A stretch of DNA of 64,000 nt, taken from contig NZ_JAMZEL010000003.1 of assembly GCF_024158025.1 (NCBI RefSeq), positions 62,001 to 126,000 on the forward strand, written 5' to 3'. The DNA is from Runella salmonicolor. GTDB lineage: Bacteria > Bacteroidota > Bacteroidia > Cytophagales > Spirosomataceae. Position numbers and translations under genes: made by a program. Within the stretch, counting starts at the first letter, position 1; the number at the start of each line of letters is the position of its first letter. The notes under the pieces were generated by a model. The model was not told where the DNA came from, did no database searches, and saw nothing but the letters and a program-made list of their open reading frames with translations. Below, piece after piece: positions 16,805-25,612 of this stretch.

Positions 16805-19800
16805 TTATCTCTCGCCTGATTTCTTAAAATAATTATCGGCTTCGCGCTTGTAGAATGGGGCAAAACTCGGTGGTACAGTGCGCAATAATTCCGTTTGCCG
16901 CTGCTTGTCTTTCACGTATTGTTCAAATTCTGCGGGCGGGTTGCGAGGTTGTGGCTTGGCCGTTTCAGACTTGCGTTGGGTATCTTCTTCCTGTTGACGC
17001 AATGCTTTTTCGGATTCCAATAACCGCGTTACGATTTCTTCCTGACGTTTGATGACCGTTGGATTGATACGTTTGTTTACCAAGTCGGTTTCGGTTTCGT
17101 CCATCTTGTCCATCAACTCTTTGACCTCATTCCCCACTTTTCGGCCGCCTTCTGAGCCTTTTTGCGAGTCCATCAACTCCTTGAGCATCTGACGAATACG
17201 CGCTTGCTCGGCGGCCATTTGTGCCAATTGCTCCGACATTTGTCGTCCGCCCATGCCGCCTTGGCCCTGTCCTTGGCCTTTTTGCAATTGCTGGATGCGG
17301 TTGTTGAGCTGTTTTTGGAGCTCGCCTAAACTGCCTGGACTTTTTCCTTTGCCTTTGCTGCCTTTCTTGCTGCCGCTCCCTGGGCTGGCCATCGCCATCA
17401 TCGCCGCCTGCATTTGTTGGAGTGTTTGGCTGAGCATCAACGACAGGTTATTGATTGAGGTCATGGCAAATTGCTGTTTGCTGGTCGCCATGTTGAGGCG
17501 GCGTTCGCGGATGTAGCGCGTGCTTTCGGTCATGTGAAACTTCATGTCGTTGAGCTCACGGGTTACGAACGTCTGGATTTGCATGACACGCTTGGCGAGA
17601 GCGTATAGACTGTCTTCTATCACCTTGGCATCGTCTTGAAGTTTGAGTTGTTCCTGCGCCAGTTTAACAAAGCGCGGGTCTTGCAAATTAACACCTCTAA
17701 AATCCTTCATGACGCGCTCTTGGTCAAACGAAAGGTGAATCAGGTTTTCCAGAATATCGCGCAGGTTGTCCATGTTTTCGTCCATTTCCTGCATTTCGGC
17801 GCTCTCCATCGACTCTTCCATCTGTTTGGCCATCTTTTTCATGGACTTAGCCGCTTTTTTCTGCGATTGAGAGGCGCTCTTGTTCTGCTTTTGCTGGAGT
17901 TGTTTGGAGCTGTTTTTTTGCTCTTTTTCCACTTCCTGCTGTTCCTCCTTGCCGGTGTCTATTTCCTGCTTATCGGCAAGTTCTTCGTTCAATTTTTCGA
18001 GTTCTTCGATGTCCTTTTTGGTTTCTTCAAACTCTTTATTCAGTTCTTCCTGCTCTTTCTTTAGTTCTTCTTGCTTGGCATCTTCTTTGCCGTCTTGCTC
18101 TTGGTCTTTCTGGTCCTTACCTTCCTGATCTTTTCCCTTTTGGTCTTTATCTTTCTGGTCTTTACCGTCTTTATCTTTCCCTTTCTGGTCTTTATTTTCC
18201 TTGTCTTTGGCTTCTTGCTCTTTGCTTTCTTTTTCGGTTTTCTCCGCCAGTTTTTCTTGTTTTTCGGCCATTTCGTTCAAGTCCTTCTGAATTTGCTCCG
18301 CTTTTTGCTGAAGTTGAAGTTGCTTAAACATCTCCAGCGCTTTTTCGATTTCTTTCTGAGCGTTGAATTCCTTGTTTTTTAGCTTATTCATCAACTCCTG
18401 CATCTTATCGTCCTGCTGTTGTTGTTGAAGGAGTTTTTCAAGTTGGTCGTACAGCTTTTTGGTTTCGGGGTCGAGCAATTCTTTCATCAGTTTTTGCAAC
18501 TGCTCCATTTTTTGCTTCATTTCGGGACTTTGCTCTGCAAAACGTTCCTGTTTTTCTTGGGATGTTTGCGTTTGCTCTTGCATGCTCTTCATGTCGTTCA
18601 TGAGCTCTTCGCGCTTCTTGAGCAAGTCCTCGATTTGCTTTTTATCCTGAAAATCCAGCTCTCGTTCACTTTTCAGACGTTGGTCGAGTTTCTCCAACTC
18701 TTTCTGTAAGTTCTTGGCTTTCTGGAGGGTTTTGTTGATTTGGGCTTCGGTTTTCTCGGCGGCCTTATCAGCTTCGGCCCGCACTTCTTCTTTGGACGGA
18801 ACCGCAAAATCAATCATGCGTGATTTGGCCGATTTGGGCCCATTTACACCGTCATTGTCCCACACCTGAACGTAGTATTCGATGCGGTCGCCAGGAGTAA
18901 GGCGCAGACTGTCAACGTACCATTGGAAGTAGAAAGTCTGGTTGGTCGTTGATTTGTTGAATGGAATCCCGAATCCTTTATAAACGGTTTTCTTCTCGTC
19001 GGTTTTGTCGCCTTTGCGGCGTAAATTATAAAACACGCGTAGGTTGGAGAAGCCGTAGTCGTCGGCAATGTTACCGCCCAATACGAAGTAGTTGTATAAA
19101 GTTGTATCCTGATAATTTTCTAAAGTCAGGGTCGGATGTTTGTCGTTGATGACGTTGAGAAAATAGCTGATTTTCTCGCGGTTGTTTGACTCGTCGTTTT
19201 TGAGCTTGATTTCATAGTTGGCAGATTTCCGAACATTTTTTCTGAACTCATACCCGCCCGTCAGTTTGCTTTCGGCCGTATACGCGTTTTTGTCGCCTTC
19301 AAAGGCCAAGGCCATTTCTTCGGTAGCGTCGGTGTTAAAATCCCAGGTGATGGTTGTTCCTTCGGGTACTGTTAGGTTGCCTACATTGCTCAATTGTTCG
19401 GCTGGCTTGCCTAAATAAGCGGGATACTGGAGGGTAACATCAAACGACAACAGGCTGGGGCGCTCGGCCACGGTGAGTTTATAATCGCTTGATTTATAGC
19501 CAGCAGCTTCAAATTGAAACTCGATAGGCCGTTGCACATTTTTGAAGGTATAGCTGTAAGTGTCGGCGTCTTCGGGTTCGAGCTTAAACTTGGCTTTATT
19601 ATGAACTACATAAACTGCTTCGGGCAAAGCACCGCCCGCGAGCGAAACCTTCAACGTAAAGTCTTCATTGCGAAATGCTTTTAGATTTGTATTGTCGAGT
19701 TTGAAGGTAAAGGGGGCGTCGTTGTATTCTTTCTCAAAGTGAATAATGCGGTCAGAACTGTTGGCAAAAAAGCGTGGATTGATGAGCAATACCAAGCCAA

Positions 19801-20296
19801 TAGCGGCCAATGGGTAAATGGCGTATTTGAGATAACGACGGTTTTGGTCAATTTTGACCGCGTCTGAAAACCGTACGATTAATAATTGTTTCGATTTTTG
19901 TTGAATACTGGCTTCAATCAGGTCGGTTTGTGCTCCTGATAAATTACGTAACTGTAAGGTATTGATGAGTTTATCGCCGATTTCAGGAAAAAAGTTTCCG
20001 ATTTGCCCCGCCGCTTCTTCGTCCGAAAGTGATTTACGTAAACCGTACAAATGCACCAAAGGCGTAATCACCCAACGCGCCAACGCGTAGCCCAAAATGG
20101 CTAAAAATCCAAAGAAGAGGGTGCCGCGCACCGCAGAACTAAAGCGGCCGAAATACTCGATGGTATTTACAAATAAGTACGCCGACAGCACAAACGCTGC
20201 CGCAAAAATCACACCTTTGACGAGTTGATTCAGGTAAAATTTCCGCTTATACTCACCAATGCGCTCCTGCAATACGGAAAGGGGTTGGGTTTTCAT
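16805..20296 (-). CDS. DUF4175-like membrane-anchored coiled-coil protein
   Basis: A 1163-residue protein. Two N-terminal transmembrane helices (about 25-45 and 58-75) are followed by a third near 155-172. A beta-rich extracytoplasmic part (about 180-500) repeats DF-, YPAYLGKP- and NDKHPTL-like strands. A very long charged coiled coil (about 505-1100) rich in Gln, Lys and Glu then contains a low-complexity stretch of short KDKEGKDQK-like repeats near 700-750. The order matches DUF4175 family proteins of Bacteroidota, whose function is unknown. It is transcribed alone, with its own terminator. Confidence 0.85.
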   Translation of the reverse strand: MKTQPLSVLQERIGEYKRKFYLNQLVKGVIFAAAFVLSAYLFVNTIEYFGRFSSAVRGTLFFGFLAILGYALARWVITPLVHLYGLRKSLSDEEAAGQIGNFFPEIGDKLINTLQLRNLSGAQTDLIEASIQQKSKQLLIVRFSDAVKIDQNRRYLKYAIYPLAAIGLVLLINPRFFANSSDRIIHFEKEYNDAPFTFKLDNTNLKAFRNEDFTLKVSLAGGALPEAVYVVHNKAKFKLEPEDADTYSYTFKNVQRPIEFQFEAAGYKSSDYKLTVAERPSLLSFDVTLQYPAYLGKPAEQLSNVGNLTVPEGTTITWDFNTDATEEMALAFEGDKNAYTAESKLTGGYEFRKNVRKSANYEIKLKNDESNNREKISYFLNVINDKHPTLTLENYQDTTLYNYFVLGGNIADDYGFSNLRVFYNLRRKGDKTDEKKTVYKGFGIPFNKSTTNQTFYFQWYVDSLRLTPGDRIEYYVQVWDNDGVNGPKSAKSRMIDFAVPSKEEVRAEADKAAEKTEAQINKTLQKAKNLQKELEKLDQRLKSERELDFQDKKQIEDLLKKREELMNDMKSMQEQTQTSQEKQERFAEQSPEMKQKMEQLQKLMKELLDPETKKLYDQLEKLLQQQQQDDKMQELMNKLKNKEFNAQKEIEKALEMFKQLQLQQKAEQIQKDLNEMAEKQEKLAEKTEKESKEQEAKDKENKDQKGKDKDGKDQKDKDQKGKDQEGKDQKDQEQDGKEDAKQEELKKEQEELNKEFEETKKDIEELEKLNEELADKQEIDTGKEEQQEVEKEQKNSSKQLQQKQNKSASQSQKKAAKSMKKMAKQMEESMESAEMQEMDENMDNLRDILENLIHLSFDQERVMKDFRGVNLQDPRFVKLAQEQLKLQDDAKVIEDSLYALAKRVMQIQTFVTRELNDMKFHMTESTRYIRERRLNMATSKQQFAMTSINNLSLMLSQTLQQMQAAMMAMASPGSGSKKGSKGKGKSPGSLGELQKQLNNRIQQLQKGQGQGQGGMGGRQMSEQLAQMAAEQARIRQMLKELMDSQKGSEGGRKVGNEVKELMDKMDETETDLVNKRINPTVIKRQEEIVTRLLESEKALRQQEEDTQRKSETAKPQPRNPPAEFEQYVKDKQRQTELLRTVPPSFAPFYKREADNYFKKSGER

Positions 20297-20504
20297 ATAG
20301 TGGTGTTTTGAACGGTGCTTAAAGGGTTAGAATATAGCTTCTAAAGTTAACAATAAATTTAACGCAAAAATGATGCAAAAAGTAGCGAAGGCTAAGAAAG
20401 ATTCTGATAATAACGCAAATTGGGGGAAATTTATAGGGCACGGGGTACATCAGCCCTCATTATAAAACCGTAGAACCGCAAAATAATAATTGTAAAATGT
20501 AAAC

Positions 20505-20533
20505 GTAGGGGCAGGCCTTGCGTCTGCCCCTAC
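20505..20533. repeat. REP-like GC-rich palindrome
   Basis: GTAGGGGCAG (20505-20514) and CTGCCCCTAC (20524-20533) form a perfect 10-bp stem around GCCTTGCGT, just after the penicillin acylase stop codon. There is no T-run, so it looks more like a dispersed extragenic palindrome than a terminator, though it may protect the 3' end. Confidence 0.7.
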
Positions 20534-20537
20534 AAAT

Positions 20538-22742
20538 TTATTCGCCGGGGCGATAAATGCGCTCGGCATTGCTCAGTACGTCTTTTTTGTAGAAAAAGAT
20601 TTCTTTGAATTGCCCGTTGATGTAGCCTTTAACTTGGTCGGTAAAATGCGGTGAAGCTGGGTCTGTGCTGGCTCCACCCGTCAGAATGGTCTTGGCTTTG
20701 AGGGTTTTGCCAAATTCGATGACGGCCACAAAGGTATTGCCATTGACCCCGTAATGGGCTTTCGCCTGTGGAACTTTGCGGCTTGAATAGGCATTGAGCG
20801 AACCCAGCGGGCCTGGCGTGGCGGTCACGGCCCAACTCGGGCGACTGTCGCTGAAGGTCTCGCCTTCTTTAACGCGTTGAAAACGATTGATGCTACCCCA
20901 CGGCACTTCCCAAGTGCCGAAATCTTTTTTCAATTCCTGAACAACTTGTGACAACAAATCGAGCTGTTCTTTTGGCGTGATAAAGTCGATGGAGAGGTTG
21001 GCGCCGTTGGTAACCGAATAGTTTTCTTCGTTGGCAATTGGTTTTTTGAGGCGGGCCACGTTCAACGGAATGATTTTCTCGACCCACATAACGCCCAATG
21101 TAGTGGCGACGGAGGTGGTATCGGCCCGAAAATTCCAGTTTCGTAATGCTTGAATCGGGCCAGAAAGCTGCACGGAAACCGAGTCTGTGGGGTTGGTATC
21201 AAATGCCTTGACCAAGGTTGGAATAAAGCGCTCGGCATTGGGCAAATAGGTGTCATGGGCGGCCATGATAACATCGTCAATCGTGGCGTTTTTTAGGTTG
21301 TTTAGCAGTCGCACGGCGTTCATGGCGCGTGGGGTATGGCCATCGGGCAGCATGTAGGCAGGCTTGCGGCTCATGAGCGTATCAAACGCCCCCGCGCCGT
21401 AGAGCGGGGTAGAATTACAGTTTTGTACCCAGCCGTTGGCGGGATTGATATAATGCGGAATCTCGCTAAGGTCGTGCGTACCTTGCCATTCGGTGGCATT
21501 GGTGCTGCCGTCTACTGGGCGTTTCCAGTCGTATGCTGGGTTTCTCTTTGGAACGTAGTTGCCGTGCCAGTACGCGATGTTGCCTTTTCGGTCGGCGTAA
21601 ATGATGTTGTTGCCTACCATGACACGCTTGCCAATGGTCGATTGAAATTCTTCAAAACTTTTGGATTTCATCTTCTGCCAATGCAAGCCCAAAAGTTCAA
21701 TGTTAGCGTCGGTACTTTTTAGGGTAATCCATTTTTTATCCCTGACCGCCACGACCGGGCCGTGGTGGGTGCGGTAAACGGTGAAGGTTTTGGATAACAG
21801 TTCATTGCCTTTTTTATACTTGACCGTAATGCGCGAACTGTCAATGCCGCGCTGTTCGCCATTGTAACGGTAGGAGTACTTCCCGTCTTTCTTTTCGACG
21901 GTTTCGGCATAGAGGTCTTTGGCATCGGAAAGGGTGATGGGGTGCATCCAACCGCAAAAATCATTGAAGCCCTGAAAGATATTGAATTGGCCCAGAAATG
22001 GCGCACCGTAAGAGTTCAAACCCTGTTTGCTGACCAAATGTATCTCGATTCGTCCGTAAAATTCGGAGTGAGGATTGATGAGCAACATTGCATTTTTACT
22101 CTGCGTTTTCGACGGGGCCAGTGCCCACCCGTTGGAGCCACCCGCTTCTTGGTAAAATTCATGATTGGCCTCTGGCACGTACGATAGCGAAAGCCCCGCC
22201 TCTTTCGAATAAAATTGACGAAATTCAAGTTCGGTAAGGTTGCTACCCGTAATGGAGGGAATATTATTCATTAAGACCATCCACGGCTCCACCCGGGTGA
22301 TGAGTTTCGGCTTTTTGGCAGGATGCGAAATCATGTAAAAGTTGACGCCAGCCGCGTAGGCATCGCACAGTTTGCGGAGCCATTTGGGGGTTTGATAATA
22401 GAGTTTTATGGCGCGTGTCGAGTCAATAAAAGTCCGCGCCCACAGGTCTTGGTACAATTCCCGTTCTCCTTGTACTTCAGCCTGCCGCCCCAATCGCGTG
22501 ATGAGGGTATTTTCCACTTTCTCAAAAAACTCCTCGCACTGCACGTACATCATGCCAAACACCGCATCGGCGTCGGTTTTGGTGTATACGTGCGGTACTC
22601 CCCATTTGTCTTTGACGATGGTGATGCGCTTAGCTTGTTTTTGGAGGTGAGCGATTTCGTCTGGGGAGAAGGTTTGAGCCTGAAGGAGGCCCGTGCCGAA
22701 AATCATAAAGGCTAGGAGGGAGGTAAAGAGTTGTGCCATCAA
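20538..22742 (-). CDS. Penicillin acylase family (Ntn hydrolase) protein
   Basis: A 734-residue exported precursor of the S45 family, which cleaves acyl side chains of amides such as homoserine lactones or beta-lactams. A Sec signal (about 1-23, after LLQAQ) leads into the A chain with VKDKWGVPHVYTKTDADAVFGM. Autocatalytic cleavage would occur at the Gly-Ser in EAGGSNGWALAPSKT (near residue 202), making Ser the N-terminal nucleophile of the B chain. A later WHGNYVPKRNP and NCNSTPL fit the family. The length is normal for precursors. The substrate is not predictable. MAQ one codon downstream is an equally good start. Confidence 0.9.
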   Translation of the reverse strand: MMAQLFTSLLAFMIFGTGLLQAQTFSPDEIAHLQKQAKRITIVKDKWGVPHVYTKTDADAVFGMMYVQCEEFFEKVENTLITRLGRQAEVQGERELYQDLWARTFIDSTRAIKLYYQTPKWLRKLCDAYAAGVNFYMISHPAKKPKLITRVEPWMVLMNNIPSITGSNLTELEFRQFYSKEAGLSLSYVPEANHEFYQEAGGSNGWALAPSKTQSKNAMLLINPHSEFYGRIEIHLVSKQGLNSYGAPFLGQFNIFQGFNDFCGWMHPITLSDAKDLYAETVEKKDGKYSYRYNGEQRGIDSSRITVKYKKGNELLSKTFTVYRTHHGPVVAVRDKKWITLKSTDANIELLGLHWQKMKSKSFEEFQSTIGKRVMVGNNIIYADRKGNIAYWHGNYVPKRNPAYDWKRPVDGSTNATEWQGTHDLSEIPHYINPANGWVQNCNSTPLYGAGAFDTLMSRKPAYMLPDGHTPRAMNAVRLLNNLKNATIDDVIMAAHDTYLPNAERFIPTLVKAFDTNPTDSVSVQLSGPIQALRNWNFRADTTSVATTLGVMWVEKIIPLNVARLKKPIANEENYSVTNGANLSIDFITPKEQLDLLSQVVQELKKDFGTWEVPWGSINRFQRVKEGETFSDSRPSWAVTATPGPLGSLNAYSSRKVPQAKAHYGVNGNTFVAVIEFGKTLKAKTILTGGASTDPASPHFTDQVKGYINGQFKEIFFYKKDVLSNAERIYRPGE

Positions 22743-22872
22743 TACGGATTTTTAACTTGTTGATGATAAGGGGAGTCGTAGTATGGCAATTTAGAAGATT
22801 TTTTGTAAAAGCAAAAAAGGAGGCTCCTTAAAAAAACACCGATAACGGCATAAAAAAATAAATGCTAATAAT

Positions 22873-22930
22873 AATCCAAAAAACGCTCTATCGGCTACCC
22901 ATGCTTCGCTTCTGGCGAGGCTTTTGGATT
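22873..22930. repeat. Inverted repeat after the DUF2256 gene
   Basis: AATCCAAAA (22873-22881) and TTTTGGATT (22922-22930) are perfect inverted arms around a 40-bp loop that begins right at the DUF2256 stop codon. It is a possible terminator-type structure for the three-gene minus-strand unit. The rest of 22743-22930 shows no gene. Confidence 0.45.
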
Positions 22931-23083
22931 TTACCCACTCGTTTTTTTAGAGTTGTTTCGGCAACGGTCACTGCAATATTTCACTTCGTGCCACACTTTC
23001 TCCCATTTTTTTCGCCACGAAAATGGCCTGCCGCATACTGGGCAGGTTTTTTGGGGAAGGTTTTCTTTTTTGACATTTTTCAT
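22931..23083 (-). CDS. DUF2256 small zinc-ribbon-like protein
   Basis: A 50-residue gene. It reads ATG-Lys-Asn then KTCPVCGRPFSWRKKWEKVW and, after a short linker, VKYCSDRCR, ending NNSKKTSG and TAA. The two Cys pairs (CPVC and C-x3-C) and the W-R-K-K-W core are the signature of DUF2256, presumed to bind zinc; the function is unknown. It starts 3 bp after the DUF429 stop codon on the same strand, and in many genomes DUF2256 sits with DUF2805/TIGR03643 and photolyase-type genes. Frame, stop codon and spacing all support a real gene. Confidence 0.9.
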   Translation of the reverse strand: MKNVKKENLPQKTCPVCGRPFSWRKKWEKVWHEVKYCSDRCRNNSKKTSG

Positions 23084-23086
23084 CCT

Positions 23087-23698
23087 CTACACGATAATAA
23101 TGCCTTCCTGTATGTCTCCGAAAATGAGGTGTTGTTGATTCAGAAAGCGATACCCCGAAACCCACGCCAACAGTGCATCGAATTGATGCTGAGTTTTGGG
23201 ATACTCCGCTAAACAAAGTTCAGGAATAGCTCTGGACAACATTCCGCAAAGGGCTTCCATTTCGTTAGTAGTCAGTTTTTTATGATAATGGTCTGGCAGC
23301 AATATTTGGGCGATGGCTTTGGGATACACTTCGTAGGTTTCAACGTTCATTTTGTCTTGGAGGTGTTGTTTCAATTCCATGGCTCGGGCGGTTAGCCCGC
23401 CCAAAAACATCGGTGACATGGCCTTGAGCGCCACGTCGCATTGGCGGTAGTGATAATTGGAGAAACCCACAATGGATTGATAAACAGCGGGTAAAGAAAG
23501 AGGCGCATCCAGAAAGATAGTCGTTAGTGCTGGACGGTTTTGATCCAAATTATATTTGCTTATCCAGTCAATGATGAATAAGTCCGCGTCTTTTTTGTCG
23601 GCTTCATAAAAGTGAATGGCTCGACCGTCGTGGTAACAAACCACCGTATTGCCCGATGTTTTGGAGCCATAGTCAATTCCTGTAAAAGTACTTAACAT
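23087..23698 (-). CDS. DUF429 family predicted RNase H-like nuclease
   Basis: A 203-residue protein with an RNase H-like fold signature: TFTGIDYGSKTSGNT holds the first Asp, FLDAPLSLP the second acidic position, and QFDALLAWVSGYRF near the C-terminus the third. AMSPMFLGGLTARAMELK is the conserved central segment of DUF429. A nuclease role is predicted but unproven for the family. Its ATG overlaps the DUF2805 stop codon by 1 bp (TGATG) and it is followed 3 bp later by DUF2256, so the three genes form one unit. Confidence 0.87.
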   Translation of the reverse strand: MLSTFTGIDYGSKTSGNTVVCYHDGRAIHFYEADKKDADLFIIDWISKYNLDQNRPALTTIFLDAPLSLPAVYQSIVGFSNYHYRQCDVALKAMSPMFLGGLTARAMELKQHLQDKMNVETYEVYPKAIAQILLPDHYHKKLTTNEMEALCGMLSRAIPELCLAEYPKTQHQFDALLAWVSGYRFLNQQHLIFGDIQEGIIIV

Positions 23699-23970
23699 CA
23701 GCGTTTCGCAATTTTGTTGAGGCTGATGCTGCGTTGTTGGGAACAGTGAAAACGGTCAATGGTATCATTGCGGAGGGCCTGATGTTTGGTCGAGCGGCCG
23801 TTCATGCGTTTGCGCCACATCTCAAAACTGCTACGTTTCATCTGCGACCGCATGAGGGCAATCACTTCTTTTTCGGGCAGGCCAAATTGCGCCTCAATTG
23901 CCTCAAAAGGGGTACGGTCTTCCCACGCCATTTGTACAATGCGGTCGATGTCTTGTTCGGATAAATTCAT
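23698..23970 (-). CDS. DUF2805 / TIGR03643 family protein
   Basis: A 90-residue protein. LSEQDIDRIVQMAWEDRTPF followed by IEAQFGLPEKEVIALMRSQM looks like a helix-turn-helix-type fold. SSFEMWRKRMNGRSTKH is the conserved core of TIGR03643/DUF2805. The basic tail suggests nucleic acid binding, but no function is established. It is the first gene of the unit DUF2805-DUF429-DUF2256. The ATG at 23970 is preferred to an in-frame TTG 9 bp upstream. Confidence 0.87.
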   Translation of the reverse strand: MNLSEQDIDRIVQMAWEDRTPFEAIEAQFGLPEKEVIALMRSQMKRSSFEMWRKRMNGRSTKHQALRNDTIDRFHCSQQRSISLNKIAKR

Positions 23971-24034
23971 TTTGTACAAAGCTTGTTTGTACGGGTTAAC
24001 ACTTTTGAAGAGGTTTTGTTTGTTTTAAAAACTC

Positions 24035-25057
24035 CTATTTTATATCCTTCACGCACCGAAATCCTACGTGAAAAAGGCTGGTTTCGGATGTAGACGAAGA
24101 ACGGCCCGATACGCGGTAGCCGTGGCACCAACCAGGTTCGCAGAGAAATGAGCCGCCGCGTTGAGCGAGTTCGGGCGAGAGGTCGCCGTCGCGGGTGGGT
24201 GTGCGGAAGAGTGCTTCGTAGTTGAATTTTGGGTTGGACTGCCATTCCCATACGTTGCCGCTCATGTCGGTGAGGCCGAGGGGTGTTTTGCCAAACTTTC
24301 CTACGGGCGACGTATATGCAAAACCGTCTTCGTTGTAGTTCTTGACGGGAAATTTCCCCTGCCAGATATTAGCGTTGTATTTTCCCTTGGTTTGGATGTC
24401 GTTGCCCCATGAATAAATGGCGCGGCTGTTGCGGGCGTTGCGGGCGGCGTGTTCCCATTCCAACTCGCACGGTAGGCGCTTGCCCACCCATTTGGCGTAA
24501 GCGTTGGCGTCGTTCCACGAAACCTGCGTTACGGGATGGTCGTCGGCGGCGGCAGGAAAGTCAGGCCCCATAGGATGATGCCAGTTAGCTCCGTCTTTCA
24601 AAATCCATTGTTGGCCCGTAGATTCGTCGATGATGCCCGCATTGCCAAAGGTTTCGGCTTCGGTTTTGTAGTTGGTAGCTTTGATAAATTTCCGAAATTC
24701 AGCAACGGTTACGGGGTGTGTGTCCATCCAAAATGGCGCTATCTTGGCCCAAAAAGAAGGACGTTCCTGCTCCAAGCCTTCGTCAGAGCCAATCTGCACC
24801 AATCCTCCCTGAATGTAAACCATATCAGCGGGTGCGGTTCCCGATTTCACATTGACCACTGTTGTGTCCTTGGGCTTCTCTAAACCAAGATAGCTGACGG
24901 TTGAAGGGAAATTGAGTTTTTTTAGAAACTCATTATTAAGTTCAGTCGCTTGGGTGGTTGATGTGTCAATCTGTTGATTATCAGCTTTTTCTTGGCACGA
25001 TAAAAAAGAAACCAACAATGCTGAGCTGTATAAAAGGGGGAGGAAGGTGCGTAACAT
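24035..25057 (-). CDS. Formylglycine-generating-enzyme (SUMF1) family lipoprotein
   Basis: A 340-residue lipoprotein (lipobox near LVSFLSC, Cys about 20) with an FGE-sulfatase domain from about residue 75 to the end. MVYIQGGLVQIGSDEG starts the domain, HPVTVAEFRKFIKAT and HPVTQVSWNDANAYAKW follow, then SGNVWEW. Near the C-terminus RGGSFLCEPGWCHGYR carries both active-site Cys at the C-x4-C spacing of true formylglycine-generating enzymes, which convert a sulfatase Cys to formylglycine. No sulfatase gene lies in the window. The start at 25057 gives the signal; the upstream extension is unrelated. It is divergent from the Spy-like gene. Confidence 0.88.
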   Translation of the reverse strand: MLRTFLPLLYSSALLVSFLSCQEKADNQQIDTSTTQATELNNEFLKKLNFPSTVSYLGLEKPKDTTVVNVKSGTAPADMVYIQGGLVQIGSDEGLEQERPSFWAKIAPFWMDTHPVTVAEFRKFIKATNYKTEAETFGNAGIIDESTGQQWILKDGANWHHPMGPDFPAAADDHPVTQVSWNDANAYAKWVGKRLPCELEWEHAARNARNSRAIYSWGNDIQTKGKYNANIWQGKFPVKNYNEDGFAYTSPVGKFGKTPLGLTDMSGNVWEWQSNPKFNYEALFRTPTRDGDLSPELAQRGGSFLCEPGWCHGYRVSGRSSSTSETSLFHVGFRCVKDIK

Positions 25058-25105
25058 AACCAAGTGAAAATAGTGGACAATTAAACCTTGTAAGGTTTGG
25101 TCCAT

Positions 25106-25113
25106 CAAAGATA
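25106..25113 (-). promoter_or_regulatory. Candidate -7 element of the FGE gene
   Basis: TATCTTTG on the minus strand matches TAnnTTTG, 49 bp before the start codon. No well-spaced -33 TTTG was found. Confidence 0.4.
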
Positions 25114-25153
25114 ACGAAACAGAAAACAACCGCATTGACGGTATTAAAAAACC

Positions 25154-25546
25154 ATGAAAAAAACACACATCATTCGCACCATTTTTGTAGTGGTGCTGGC
25201 CATTGGAGCCCAATTGTCATTTGCTCAACGCGAGCCCATGGACCCACAAAAGCGGGCTGAGCGCGTTTCGGCAGATTTAAAACAAGCGTTGACGCTCGAC
25301 GACGCTACCACCAAAAAAATCTACGATTTGGAATTGGGCCGCACGCAGGAAGTTATGAAAATCAGGGAAACCAATGCGGGTGACCGTGAAGCCATGCGAG
25401 AGAGCATGAAAGGCATCAATGAAAAATTTCAAACGAGTCTGAAAGGTATTTTGAGCGAAGACCAATTCAAAAAATACCAAGAATGGCAAGCTGCCGAGCG
25501 TGAAAAACGCGGGCCTCGCGGGGGTGGAAATCGCAGAAGAAAGTAA
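25154..25546 (+). CDS. Small secreted Spy/LTXXQ-like helical protein
   Basis: A 130-residue protein with a Sec signal (residues 1-24, after LSFAQ). The mature part is helical and charged, with RVSADLKQALTLDDATTKKI and LKGILSEDQFKKYQEW, the paired leucine/threonine-Q pattern of periplasmic Spy/CpxP-like chaperone relatives, and it ends in a Gly-Arg-rich tail. The assignment to that superfamily is tentative. A strong terminator follows. Confidence 0.75.
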   Translation: MKKTHIIRTIFVVVLAIGAQLSFAQREPMDPQKRAERVSADLKQALTLDDATTKKIYDLELGRTQEVMKIRETNAGDREAMRESMKGINEKFQTSLKGILSEDQFKKYQEWQAAEREKRGPRGGGNRRRK

Positions 25547-25561
25547 GCGTTAATGGGCTGT

Positions 25562-25612
25562 AACGTCGGCGAGGAACGTCGGCGAGGTTTTGAACCTCGC
25601 CGACGTTTTTTT
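25562..25612 (+). terminator. REP-like palindromic terminator
   Basis: AACGTCGGCGAGGTT (25575-25589) and AACCTCGCCGACGTT (25593-25607) form a perfect 15-bp stem with a TTG loop, ending in seven T. The 13-bp AACGTCGGCGAGG is also directly repeated at 25562-25574, which suggests a dispersed repeat that now serves as terminator. Confidence 0.85.

Noticed and set aside
17636..18709. Several long Phe/Leu- or Ser/Cys-rich plus-strand frames
   Set aside because: They are the reverse of Lys/Glu/Gln-rich coiled-coil codons of the DUF4175 gene; composition explains them.
22968..23216. Minus-strand 82-codon frame over the DUF429 and DUF2256 genes
   Set aside because: It is out of frame with both; the true small gene is the DUF2256 frame at 22931-23083 with its Cys motif.
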